This document shows, piece by piece, positions 43,317-52,039 of a DNA stretch of 64,000 bases. Made by a program: the position numbers and the translations under genes. The stretch's first letter is position 1, and every line of letters begins with the position of its first letter. The notes under the pieces are model-generated. The model saw only the letters and a program-made list of their open reading frames with translations. It made no database searches and was not told where the DNA came from. Source of the DNA: Nostoc sp. ATCC 43529 (lineage in GTDB: Bacteria > Cyanobacteriota > Cyanobacteriia > Cyanobacteriales > Nostocaceae); the NCBI GenBank assembly GCA_003326205.1, contig LWTK01000046.1, positions 124,001 through 188,000 of the forward strand, written 5' to 3'.

Positions 43317-44930
43317 ATGGGAAAAAGAAATGTAGATTTCTGGACTACTCGTTTGGTATCTGTTTATCTAGTTTGTTGTTTGTTATTAAGTTCGATCTTT
43401 ACTCCTCAGGCATATGCACAAACTACCCCACCAGTCGTTAATTTTAATTGCAATGCTGTTGGCTTCAAGGTTCAGATTGCACCAATAAACCCAACTCAAA
43501 TACCAGCTTTTTCTCAATCTGCGGTGAATTGTATGGCATGGCAGACGTTTATTGCTCTCAACTGGAAGGCAAATCCCCAAAATCCTGGTCAGCCAGATCC
43601 AACTGCTACGGCAGAACAGTTTGGCGATCCCGCGGATTCAACCGATCCGGTGGTATGGGAAAGTTACAAGGATGTCTCAGATGTTTTTAGACCAAACCCT
43701 GTCAAAAGTTGGAAGTCTCCACAGCTTTTGCCAGAAAGTTTTCGGCAATTCAAAAACATTGCTGACTTGACTCCTACATCTAACTTTGGTTTCAAACCCT
43801 TAACAGCAACTTCAAAATTTGCTGATGGTCCAGATTTTATACTTGACGAAACTACACAAGCGTTTACAAATTCTTGGTTGACCGCGCAAAATCAAAGCTT
43901 GACATTCTACGAGATCAGACTAAACCAAGATGAGTATGAGTACATTACACAGAACAATTTGACAAGCCCTCAAGCACAGCAAAGTTGTGCTACAGGTAAT
44001 GCTGGGCTTAACTTGCCGAGTGGTAGCGCAGATAGTGATTGTGCAAACAATTCAGCTAATTACGGTTCTGATGGGGCTATTGAAATTAAAGCCGCTTGGG
44101 TTGAATTAAAAGACTCCAGTTTGTATCCCAAATATAAAATTAGTCAAGCTATTATTAAAGGGCCAAACGATCCAGAACCTAGACAAGCGACTATGGGTCT
44201 TGTTGGTCTACACATCATCCACAAAGTATCCAATGGCAAACAATTTGTGTGGGCAACTTTTGAGCATGTAGACAATGCACCAACTCCAAATGACATTAAT
44301 AATGGGAATTTGAAACCTAGTTATACTTACTACAACCACGCCTGCGATCCTCAAACCGATCGCTACCAATGCAAATTTAATTATCAACCTCAGCCTTGCA
44401 ACGCCGGACAGCAAAGCGGTTGCGATCCTTACACTGCGCCTGTGCAAGTTGTGAGATTAAATCCGATTCCATCACCTTCAGCTTCACTAAACAGGGCAGT
44501 TTGGTCAACAATCACACAAGTTAATCCTGACTCAGTGTTTCAAAACTATCAACTAATCGATACTATATGGCCTAATGCCAGTTCTCCTATTCCTCCAGGA
44601 GCAACAACACCTTTGAACGATGGTAATCCCCAATCTGGCACCCCAAATAATTATGTAGCGAATACGACGATGGAGACTTATTTGCAGCAAACAGTAATTC
44701 CGCCAACTAATCAAGGTGGTTGTTTAAGCTGCCATGTTCTTGCACCGATCGCTTCCCCAACAAAACTTGGCACCAAAGCCAGGGTGTTACTTTCTTTACC
44801 AAAGGAAACACTAAGACAAACTCAGTCTAACGCTCCACTTGCATCTGATTATTCCTTTGTGTTTTCTCAAGCTCAAGCGATCGCTAAAAACATTCAACCC
44901 AAGCTACAAGAGGTAGGAAGCAGTAACTAG
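43317..44930 (+). CDS. secreted c-type heme protein (single CxxCH), locus arm B
   Basis: 537 residues from the ATG at 43317. The ORF extends 44 codons back into the end of the preceding gene, but the signal peptide VYLVCCLLLSSIFTPQAYAQ with an AYA|Q cleavage site fits this start. The body includes CMAWQTFIALNWKANP, DPVVWESYKDVSDVF, GLVGLHIIHKVSNGKQFVWATFEH, and a CxxCH in NQGGCLSCHVLAP near the C-terminus. The MAWQTFIALNWKA and VVWESYK blocks recall a bacterial family sometimes annotated as cytochrome c family protein of unknown role. It is not clearly homologous to the 599-residue protein of the other arm. Confidence 0.72.
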   Translation: MGKRNVDFWTTRLVSVYLVCCLLLSSIFTPQAYAQTTPPVVNFNCNAVGFKVQIAPINPTQIPAFSQSAVNCMAWQTFIALNWKANPQNPGQPDPTATAEQFGDPADSTDPVVWESYKDVSDVFRPNPVKSWKSPQLLPESFRQFKNIADLTPTSNFGFKPLTATSKFADGPDFILDETTQAFTNSWLTAQNQSLTFYEIRLNQDEYEYITQNNLTSPQAQQSCATGNAGLNLPSGSADSDCANNSANYGSDGAIEIKAAWVELKDSSLYPKYKISQAIIKGPNDPEPRQATMGLVGLHIIHKVSNGKQFVWATFEHVDNAPTPNDINNGNLKPSYTYYNHACDPQTDRYQCKFNYQPQPCNAGQQSGCDPYTAPVQVVRLNPIPSPSASLNRAVWSTITQVNPDSVFQNYQLIDTIWPNASSPIPPGATTPLNDGNPQSGTPNNYVANTTMETYLQQTVIPPTNQGGCLSCHVLAPIASPTKLGTKARVLLSLPKETLRQTQSNAPLASDYSFVFSQAQAIAKNIQPKLQEVGSSN

Positions 44931-45307
44931 TACACCTTGGCGGAATTCAAAATTCACACATTAATGCAGCGTAAGCGTTTCGTTGATTTGGAATGGTCTG
45001 TTTATTTCCGCTGTGCTGTACTAGCTTATATTCAACTGTGAGGAACAAAACCCAACATTTGTCGTGATTTGTTGGGTTTCACTTCGTACCCCTGCTCTTG
45101 GGCAAACTACAACCCAATGTACAATTATCCTTAACTGACTCCTGAACTTTTCTACATTAACCAAACGTGAATTCGATAAACCTCTCCCACCCAGCCTCCC
45201 TCCCCTGCAAGGGGATGGAGGAGTAATGAAAGAATCAGGTTTTTAAGCCTCTCTCCTTGTAGGAGAGAGGTTTGGAGAGAGGTCAAATTTCAGCTATCGA
45301 ACTCACG
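44931..45307. other. spacer with a terminator-like hairpin and repeats
   Basis: 377 bases. aaacccaaca / tgttgggttt at 45048-45079 forms a ten-pair hairpin that could end the arm B transcript. From about 45178 there is CCTCTCTCCTTGTAGGAG-type repeat DNA, a family that also appears inside the gene at 47949-49820. Confidence 0.65.
45048..45079 (+). terminator. hairpin downstream of arm B
   Basis: Perfect 10-base arms aaacccaaca and tgttgggttt with a 12-base loop. The T tract after it is poor (TTTC), so efficiency is uncertain. Confidence 0.45.
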
Positions 45308-46609
45308 TTAACCAAAACTTTCAACGACGTACATATCATTTCCTGTATCGCCGACTAAAAACAAGCCACTGTCACCACTTTCGATATTTTGACTACCAGC
45401 AATACGCTTTTGCAGAATTTGAATTAATCTTTGGGGAGTGAAAGATTCCAATTCTACAAACTTGCCAGATTCCAAAAATTCTATTTCGTCAGTAGATAAA
45501 CTTTGACGAATTTCTCCAGTTAATTTTTTGGCTGCTTGTGCCGATTCTAAAGAAGATTGAATAAACATTCCGCGCTTAGCAGCAATAATTTGACGTGGTG
45601 TAAGTCCAATATCAATAATTATAATATTGCTATCTTGAAACCATTTAGGACTAGTGCGTAGATGGTGAACTAAACCGATTCCTTGGGGACTACAATCATG
45701 GAGTGCATAGACTTTAAGATCGGAATTGCGACGGAGCATTTGCATCATAGTTTCAAAAATACCTTGAGGATAACCAGTGATGCTCAGAATTGCACAGTTA
45801 TTTTCAAAATGGAAATTATTAGCGATTAATAGTTGAGCAATTGTAGCGCGATCGCAAACTATTAACCTATCAAAACTGTAAGCTGTAACATCAGGATTAA
45901 ATGTAGCGAGAGTATTGTCTTCGCGCGGGGGAGGAAGAATTTTGACAATTAAACCATTAATTTGCCGCCAGCGATTTACCCAATTTTCAAACTCGTTTTG
46001 AGAAAAGAAAAATTCCTGTTTTGATAGTCCTGAGTTTTGTAGCTGTTGAGTTCCCAAGTATATCGATACCATTCCCATGAGAACGCTCAAAATAAATGCA
46101 TAAAACGAATTTATAATTAATATACTGGCAAAAATTCCTCCTCCTAAAATGAGAATTGCAATAATTTGTAAAGCTCTAGCATTGGCTCTGCGACTTTTGG
46201 AGTTAAGTTTACGAGAATCACTATCTTGAAAAATCTTAAAAAGATAAATAACATTAAAAATAAACAGTATCAAGGCGACAATATCTTGATTACCACCTGT
46301 TATGTTAGCCGCCCAAAAAACTACAAATCCACTCAATATTAGATAAACTAAAACTAAACTAAATACTGAAGAAAAGGACTTACTTGCAAGACGCATATTT
46401 AAAAAATAAAATAGTTGTTTAGGTGTAAAAAATAATGTATTATTAACAGAAATATCAGATAAAATTTTAGCGAATAGAGGATCAGTAATTCTAACTTTAC
46501 TCATACTCGTCGGTTCAAAAGCAAACGGATGATTACATTTTGCACATCGACCTTGATTCGCTGTTCGGTCTTTTAATTTATTATCAGTTCCGCATTTAAT
46601 ACACTTCAT
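45308..46609 (-). CDS. zinc-ribbon, transmembrane, Toprim-like protein
   Basis: 433 residues. A zinc ribbon opens the chain (CIKCGTDN and CAKCNHPF). Four hydrophobic segments lie at about 75-100, 105-130, 145-165 and 168-190. The cytoplasmic C-terminal domain from about 225 has FDRLIVCDRATIAQLL, NCAILSITGYPQGIF, and VYALHDCSPQGIGLVHHL, that is an E/D-like first strand and a HD-x-S-P-x-G loop, as in Toprim domains of the Spo11/TopVI-A type. The usual DxD is D-C-S, so catalysis is doubtful. I know no characterised homologue. A membrane-tethered Toprim-like fold is unusual. The downstream gene is about 30 bases away on the same strand. Confidence 0.65.
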   Translation of the reverse strand: MKCIKCGTDNKLKDRTANQGRCAKCNHPFAFEPTSMSKVRITDPLFAKILSDISVNNTLFFTPKQLFYFLNMRLASKSFSSVFSLVLVYLILSGFVVFWAANITGGNQDIVALILFIFNVIYLFKIFQDSDSRKLNSKSRRANARALQIIAILILGGGIFASILIINSFYAFILSVLMGMVSIYLGTQQLQNSGLSKQEFFFSQNEFENWVNRWRQINGLIVKILPPPREDNTLATFNPDVTAYSFDRLIVCDRATIAQLLIANNFHFENNCAILSITGYPQGIFETMMQMLRRNSDLKVYALHDCSPQGIGLVHHLRTSPKWFQDSNIIIIDIGLTPRQIIAAKRGMFIQSSLESAQAAKKLTGEIRQSLSTDEIEFLESGKFVELESFTPQRLIQILQKRIAGSQNIESGDSGLFLVGDTGNDMYVVESFG

Positions 46610-46638
46610 AATTTTGATTGGATATTAATAGTGAATAA

Positions 46639-47961
46639 TTAGCTATCCAACACCTGATTCGCCAACAGAACATTGTAGTCCTCTCGTTGGCGAATTAGGC
46701 GATGTCTGCCATTTTCTAACAAAACTTCCGCAGGTTTAGGGCGATGTAAAAAGTGAGATGACATAGCATAGCCATAAGCACCGACATCTAAAATCGCAAT
46801 AACATCACCAATTTCTAATGCTGGGAGTTGGCAATTTTTCCCTAAATAATCTCTTGAGTAAGTTGTGTTACCACAAACATCAGTTGTGAATAGGGATTGG
46901 GGACTGGGGATTAGGGACTGGGGACTGAGGACTGGGGATTGGGGAGTGGGGAGTTGTTTTTTCCAGGTGATGATTTCTCGGTAGCCGCCGTGTACTGAAG
47001 GTACTGAAAGATTAGCAACGGTGGTATCAACTCCGAGAATTTGTTTATGTTTTTGCCATTTTACAGAAACAACTTGAGCAAGCATTGTTGCACATCCAGC
47101 GATCGCACTTCGTCCCGGTTCAATCACCAAATCAATTTTCCTTCCTAAACATGCAATTTTCTTGCTTAACTCAGCCCCAAATATTTCCCAGTCAAACCCT
47201 ACTGCGTTGTGATGATAGGGATAGCCAAAGCCACCACCAAAATCGAGATATTCCCAATCTGGCAAAAGTTGTGCTGTCGCAATTATTTTATTAATCACCT
47301 CGGTGAAAGCTGCTGTAGCATTAGTTCCCGTCCCTCGATAGAAATGTAAACCACTCAACTTCAGTCCCACCTCACCAGCCAAAGCGATCGCCTCACCAAA
47401 TTCCTCAAAACGCACACCAATGCGGCTATCTCCCGTAATCTCCGGCAAATTCAAGCGTAAACCCAGCCTCATATCTTTCTCTCTGCGCCTCTGCGTCTCT
47501 GCGTGCAAAAAAACTTCGCAACACAACCGCAACTGATCCAAACTATCTAAATTGAGAGTTCTAACTCCCCAATTCAGAACCTGTATCATCTCCGCCCGAT
47601 TCAAATTGCTCCCACTGTAAACAATTTCACTGGGGTTAAAACCAGCTTGCAAACCCAGAAAAATATCTCCTGGGGTATTAGCGTGGAGTCCCCAGCCAGC
47701 CGAGCGAAAAATTTTTAACAGGGCGATATTACCATTAGTAACGCTGGCAAAGCGAAATTGTGTATGAGGATAGCTGACAGCCCCAGTTATATACTCAATA
47801 GTTTGGCGTAAGCGATCGCCATCATAAACATAAAGCGGAGAACCGTAGTTATTCAGTAAATCTTGAGCAAGTTCTTTGGTGAATGGGGGAGATGGGGAGA
47901 TGGGGAGATGGGGAGAACAATTCTTAACTCCTAACTCCTGACTTTTATCTAAGCTTGCCAT
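46639..47961 (-). CDS. fold-type III PLP decarboxylase homologue lacking the PLP lysine
   Basis: 440 residues from the ATG at 47961, which overlaps the end of the upstream gene by 13 bases and has GGAGG upstream. The alanine-racemase-like barrel and C-terminal beta domain resemble DapDC/ornithine decarboxylases: EPGRSAIAGCATML, VCGNTTYSRDYLG, GDVIAILDVGAYGYAMSSHF. In the family the PLP Schiff-base lysine sits in a (F/Y)A(V/L/Q)KA(N/C) motif; here the sequence is FASVTNGN, with Val74 in place of Lys (codon 47740-47742, GTT). The HxG-like loop is GTGTNA. Three repeat-derived stretches are translated in frame: near residue 15, near 155 (HAETQRRREKD) and near 335 (TPQSPVLSPQSLIPSPQS). Confidence 0.75.
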   Translation of the reverse strand: MASLDKSQELGVKNCSPHLPISPSPPFTKELAQDLLNNYGSPLYVYDGDRLRQTIEYITGAVSYPHTQFRFASVTNGNIALLKIFRSAGWGLHANTPGDIFLGLQAGFNPSEIVYSGSNLNRAEMIQVLNWGVRTLNLDSLDQLRLCCEVFLHAETQRRREKDMRLGLRLNLPEITGDSRIGVRFEEFGEAIALAGEVGLKLSGLHFYRGTGTNATAAFTEVINKIIATAQLLPDWEYLDFGGGFGYPYHHNAVGFDWEIFGAELSKKIACLGRKIDLVIEPGRSAIAGCATMLAQVVSVKWQKHKQILGVDTTVANLSVPSVHGGYREIITWKKQLPTPQSPVLSPQSLIPSPQSLFTTDVCGNTTYSRDYLGKNCQLPALEIGDVIAILDVGAYGYAMSSHFLHRPKPAEVLLENGRHRLIRQREDYNVLLANQVLDS

Positions 47962-49820
47962 CGCTTGTAATTCCTCCATAGCCAACGGGGTAACCAAAAC
48001 GGATGATTCCAAGATTGTTTGCTGAAGTTTTCATTTAAGAACTGCGATCGCCAAAGTTGCCACATAATTAATAACCAGAGAATTTCACCAATCCGACGAC
48101 CTTGAATAGCCGCGCCCAATTTACCGTCAACTATTTGGGTGGCGATGTGGGGATCGAAATGATTGTTAGCACGCAGTATTTCTGGATTTAGCCAAACACC
48201 AATTTGATGCCAAAAATCATTTAAACACCATGAAGTTAAAGGAACTCCCATACCACGCTTTTGTCGCCAAACAATTTCGGGCGGTAACCAATTTTCTACA
48301 ACACGTTTGAGGATATATTTTTCACAGGCTCCTTGTAAGCAAAGTTCTCCAGACAAAGCAAATGTCCAGTGTGCTAAATCTAGATTACAAAAAGGCGATC
48401 GCACCCACAATCCATTAGCCAATCCCAAAGCACTAGCACGAGGATGGATATTCTGCGCCCCTTTGAGCATCAAACTAGCACGCCGGAGACGATGCAGCAA
48501 AGATGGACACTCAGTAGCATCGAGAGCCGTCAATAACCAATCTTCAGGATGCAAATTCTCTATCTCAGCGTATATTTCTGGCTGATAAACTTGAGATTCG
48601 TAGCCCCAAAGACGGTGAAAAGTACGGAGATATTGTTGGATAAAAGTTTCCTCTCCGGCGGGATTTTCTGACTGATAAACACCTGCGGCAATTAAAGGTT
48701 TATTCGTCCAACCGGCAAATAATTGATCTCCACCTTCCCCATTAAAAATTATCTGAGTTTCTTGACTAGCTCTTTGAGATAGCAGATACAACGGAACACA
48801 CACCCCATCACCAAAAGGTAAATCTAATGCTTCCACGGTAGGAATTAAAGCATTTTTGATATCATTTGGCTTGGCTGCCACTTTTACTAAAGGAATTTTC
48901 AGAAATTGCGCGACTTGTTCGGCGTAGGGATATTCTGGAATCCCTGCATTACCAAAATCCAAAGTGTAAGCACGGACTTTCACCCCTGCTTGCACCAGTA
49001 GCGCCGCCACCACAGAAGAATCAAGTCCGCCAGAGAGAAACACCCCAACAGGTTCATCGCTTAAATCAGCAATTTGTTGCTCAATGGAATTTTTCAGAAG
49101 AACTTGCAATTCTTCAATTGCTGTAGCTTCATCTGTTAATTGTTGTGGGGCTTGTCGCCAAGAATTGATATTTTTAGATTTAGGTGTTTGAAAGATATTA
49201 AAATTGCGATCGCGTAGCGTCTCCGTAGGAGAATCGCCAAAGCCAGAGCGTAGCCCATCGCGCCAAATCAACTCAGTCCCAGCTGGAACTGCAAACACTC
49301 CAGTCACAGGAGTTAAAGGTGTCGGAACATAAGAAAAACAGCTATAGCCATATAAACCAGGAATACTAACATCTGGCTGTTGCAAAATTGGTAAGAGTAA
49401 TTTTAGTTGAGTTGCAAACCAAATTACTTGTCCTTGCACAGTCCAATACAAAGGCATCTTTCCGAAAGGTTCTCTACCCAAAATCAGGCAATTATTTTCC
49501 TCCAGACTTACCCAAGCATCAGGCGAACTAAATATTCCTGAAGCCGAAACACCAGCAATTTGATTTTTTAACGGTGAATAATTTCTATCCAGTCCTATAT
49601 AAACAACATTCCAAACAGGAAAAAGATGATTTTCTTGTTGAGACTGACTCAAGTCATCTGTAAAAACCAGACCTAACCCTCCTTTCCCTGTTGTGGAAGG
49701 TAAAAAAGCCTCTCTCCTACCAAGAGAGAGGTCTTCCAAAACATCAGTTAACAGCGCTTGCAACTGATGTTGAGCGCCGTAACCCCAATACCCAAGAAAA
49801 TGATGTGGGATGTTGCCCAT
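47949..49820 (-). CDS. asparagine-synthetase-like protein, partner of the PLP-less decarboxylase
   Basis: 623 residues. The N-terminus MGNIPHHFLGYWGYG lacks Cys2, so no glutaminase activity is expected, although the amidotransferase fold (NCLILGREPFGKMPLYW) remains. The synthetase domain is intact: VGVFLSGGLDSSVVAALLVQ (PP-loop), FNGEGGDQLFAGW, WVRSPFCNLDLAHW. Two stretches are repeat-encoded: LSLGRREAFLPSTTGKGG near residue 32 and SGFGDSPTETLRDRNF near residue 195, whose DNA contains gcgatcgcgtagcgtctccg. The gene overlaps the decarboxylase gene, which indicates co-translation. Substrate unknown; amide or lactam formation on a small molecule is likely by family. Confidence 0.8.
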   Translation of the reverse strand: MGNIPHHFLGYWGYGAQHQLQALLTDVLEDLSLGRREAFLPSTTGKGGLGLVFTDDLSQSQQENHLFPVWNVVYIGLDRNYSPLKNQIAGVSASGIFSSPDAWVSLEENNCLILGREPFGKMPLYWTVQGQVIWFATQLKLLLPILQQPDVSIPGLYGYSCFSYVPTPLTPVTGVFAVPAGTELIWRDGLRSGFGDSPTETLRDRNFNIFQTPKSKNINSWRQAPQQLTDEATAIEELQVLLKNSIEQQIADLSDEPVGVFLSGGLDSSVVAALLVQAGVKVRAYTLDFGNAGIPEYPYAEQVAQFLKIPLVKVAAKPNDIKNALIPTVEALDLPFGDGVCVPLYLLSQRASQETQIIFNGEGGDQLFAGWTNKPLIAAGVYQSENPAGEETFIQQYLRTFHRLWGYESQVYQPEIYAEIENLHPEDWLLTALDATECPSLLHRLRRASLMLKGAQNIHPRASALGLANGLWVRSPFCNLDLAHWTFALSGELCLQGACEKYILKRVVENWLPPEIVWRQKRGMGVPLTSWCLNDFWHQIGVWLNPEILRANNHFDPHIATQIVDGKLGAAIQGRRIGEILWLLIMWQLWRSQFLNENFSKQSWNHPFWLPRWLWRNYKRWQA

Positions 49821-49826
49821 ATTGGA

Positions 49827-50450
49827 CTAGTTCACTTGAAAGGTTTCATCACTAATTTGACGGCCTTCCAAAAACATTTGCACCTGCCATTTGCCAACAG
49901 TTGCAGCTGAATTAATCGTGTGGCGACACTGAGTATTCCAAACAGAGGTATTAATTTCGCGGGTTTGATAGCTGTTTTGCTTGACAATTTGACCGCTTGG
50001 GTTAATCCAATTACAAGAGAGAGCTAGTTTTTTACCCAACGGTGCATCCTTCAAGGTGACACGATAAAAAACTTCTGGATTAGTTTGGCGGGAAATTGTG
50101 TTTAAATTACCGCTATTGTTTTGTGCCAAACTAATGCGGTCTTGTTGAGCAGAAACACGAGCAAGTGCAGAATTATGTTGCTGCATAACAAATATTGTAG
50201 ATGCGCTCACCACCGCTAAGAATGCTACCACGCCAGAGGTAATCCATCGATTTTGGCTCTGTTGCGCTGAGAGTGCTTGCCGACGATTTAATTGAACTAC
50301 AGCTTCATCTAGTAACTCAGGCGGTAAGTTCATCTCCTGTAAAATTTCTTTAACCTCCTGTTGGTCTAATTCTGCTTCTCGAAGCGTTTGCAGACTTTCA
50401 ACTTCAGTGACTATTTGTGCTAATTCCTCTTGAGTCAGTCGCGGCGTCAT
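49827..50450 (-). CDS. single-pass membrane protein with extracytoplasmic domain
   Basis: 207 residues. A helical cytoplasmic N-terminus (LTQEELAQIVTEVESLQTLREAEL) with a helix-turn that reads QQEVKEILQEMNLPPELLDEAV, a membrane segment at about 69-88 (WITSGVVAFLAVVSASTIFV), then a beta-rich outer domain with FYRVTLKDAPLGKKLALSCNWIN and WNTQCRHTI. I recall similar cyanobacterial proteins but no assigned function. The gene stops six bases before the asparagine-synthetase-like gene and runs in the same direction, so it probably is part of that operon. Confidence 0.68.
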   Translation of the reverse strand: MTPRLTQEELAQIVTEVESLQTLREAELDQQEVKEILQEMNLPPELLDEAVVQLNRRQALSAQQSQNRWITSGVVAFLAVVSASTIFVMQQHNSALARVSAQQDRISLAQNNSGNLNTISRQTNPEVFYRVTLKDAPLGKKLALSCNWINPSGQIVKQNSYQTREINTSVWNTQCRHTINSAATVGKWQVQMFLEGRQISDETFQVN

Positions 50451-50951
50451 AGCATAACTCCTGTTTAAAAAAGTTGATGGCGCTTGTTGATGATGTGCAA
50501 TACGAAGAGTGTTTGAGAAAAGATACCCTACTGAATTGCAAAAAGTTACTATACATTCCGATGGATCGCATCATCAACTACAAGTTTATTTCGTTGCTTT
50601 TCGGATTTTTTCCCAAAAATTTTGTCAAATCTGCCAGCCCGCCACCAGATTTTTCATGCTTTAGGATTACCCGATTAAAGCTGCTTTCTCGTAGGGATTG
50701 CTGTTTTGATTATAATGAGGTGTCTTGGTGAATGCTAAAGTGCGTAGTTTACCGCCGTAGGCATCGCTCCTAACAGCGAAAACCACACCCAACATTAAAC
50801 CCAGTCCTGAATTAGCTTCCAAAAACTAATTAACTCGATCTGGAAACCCTTAATCCCAATATTAATTATTTATTTTTTTAACACTTTTGAAAAGTTTCGA
50901 TAATTTTGTTTGTGAAATGTATCGAAAAATCTCGGATAAATTATTAAAACT
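50451..50951. other. intergenic region, no clear content
   Basis: 501 bases between two minus-strand genes. An 85-codon plus-strand frame at 50474 has no RBS and an implausible sequence, so I do not call it. Part of the AT-rich interval must contain the promoter of the membrane protein gene. No repeat of note. Confidence 0.5.
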
Positions 50952-51206
50952 TTAAACTTGTTTATTTACACCAATAGCTAGTTCCTTTTTGCTATGTTTC
51001 AGCTGTTTCCAAAGCACCTTAATTTGCTCATAAGCTTCCTCAGTAGATAATTTTCCACCTGTTTGTAGACAAGTGATATAAGTAATTTTTTGGGCAAACT
51101 CTTGCAAGTTGGCATTAAACACCAAATTCTCTGGCTCGAACTTCCCATAATACCGACTACGAGGGTAAAGAAAGTTGTTTTTGTATTCTGGGTTGGGGTG
51201 TGTCAT
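50952..51206 (-). CDS. small conserved cyanobacterial protein (DUF7219-like)
   Basis: 84 residues. The sequence FLYPRSRYYGKFEPENLVFNANLQEFAQ and the LSTEEAYEQIKVLWKQLKHSKKEL end are strongly conserved in many cyanobacteria, and I recall them under the DUF7219 name. Small, soluble, helical in the second half, function unknown. Conservation supports the gene, and the start at 51206 fits the family. Confidence 0.8.
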   Translation of the reverse strand: MTHPNPEYKNNFLYPRSRYYGKFEPENLVFNANLQEFAQKITYITCLQTGGKLSTEEAYEQIKVLWKQLKHSKKELAIGVNKQV

Positions 51207-51492
51207 GAGTTTACCCTCCGTAATTTTTACTAGAGCTATAGATTTAACTTTTATCCAAGTCTAAATACACACCAGAAATTCAAATTCCAGAATCACTGCT
51301 TAAAATCAAGGGTATTGGATGTTAAGAATGTTGACTTAGGAGTTATAGCAGGCAAAAGGCAAGAGATTTGAAAAGTATCGGCATTTTACCATCCGTTTAT
51401 ATCCTAAGCTAACTGACAACTGCTATATTATTCTCTCCTCCACCCCCTTCCATGCCCCATACTTCGCCTACGCTCAGTACAAGTACCCCATA

Positions 51493-51816
51493 CTATTTGG
51501 CAATCTCTTCAAAGTCTGTTATCGCATAAGCAAACTCTCTAAAAGCTGTCTTAATTAGAACCTCCTTGGTTCCTCTTTCCAGGGAAGAATTGCGTATGAG
51601 ATCTGTTAATTCTATAAACAATAGAGAAAACATAAAACGATCTTGGCGATCGACTTGTTTCAAGCAAGAGAATATAAACTCATAAAGCTCTGTTTTTCTC
51701 GGCTTAGTTTGTTCATCCCATATCTGCAAACCAAGCCGAAAAGTCCTCAAACGGATTTCATTAGTATTGTAGGACGCGTCTTTGTAGCGCACTGATACGC
51801 GTTGGGGTAAGTCCAT
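51493..51816 (-). CDS. hypothetical protein, 107 residues
   Basis: The frame MDLPQRVSVRYKDAS is followed by helices such as KTELYEFIFSCLKQVDRQDRFMF and GTKEVLIKTAFREFAY. Amino acid composition looks like a real protein but I recognise no family. No clear RBS. Could be a small helical regulatory protein. Moderate support only. Confidence 0.5.
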   Translation of the reverse strand: MDLPQRVSVRYKDASYNTNEIRLRTFRLGLQIWDEQTKPRKTELYEFIFSCLKQVDRQDRFMFSLLFIELTDLIRNSSLERGTKEVLIKTAFREFAYAITDFEEIAK

Positions 51817-51887
51817 GAGTTTTCGCTATGCATATTTAATGTAAAGTAATTATTCACTTATATTTCGCCCCATCCGGAAAAATTTCT

Positions 51888-51936
51888 ATTGGGTATGGGG
51901 CATTGGGCATTGGGCATTGGGTATTGGGCATTGGGG
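51888..51936. repeat. heptad repeats GGGCATT, with complementary CATGCCC run at 52009-52038
   Basis: Six GGGTATG/GGGCATT units are followed about 75 bases later by CTATGCCCCATGCCCCATGCCCC, so the two halves can pair into a long hairpin immediately downstream of the CHAT gene. Confidence 0.85.
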
Positions 51937-52039
51937 ATGAGGATGAGAAGATGGGGGAGTGTTGGGAGATTATGAAAAAGCTTCCCACCCGTCCCACTCT
52001 TCCCTATACCCTATGCCCCATGCCCCATGCCCCATACCC

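Noticed and set aside
38658..44930. CxxCH proteins as components of a photosynthetic or respiratory chain
   Set aside because: Single CxxCH in very large chains, no resemblance to cytochrome c6, cM or cytochrome oxidase subunits.
50474..50731. 85-codon plus-strand ORF in a 500-base gap
   Set aside because: No RBS, no recognisable sequence and unusual composition; kept only as a note.
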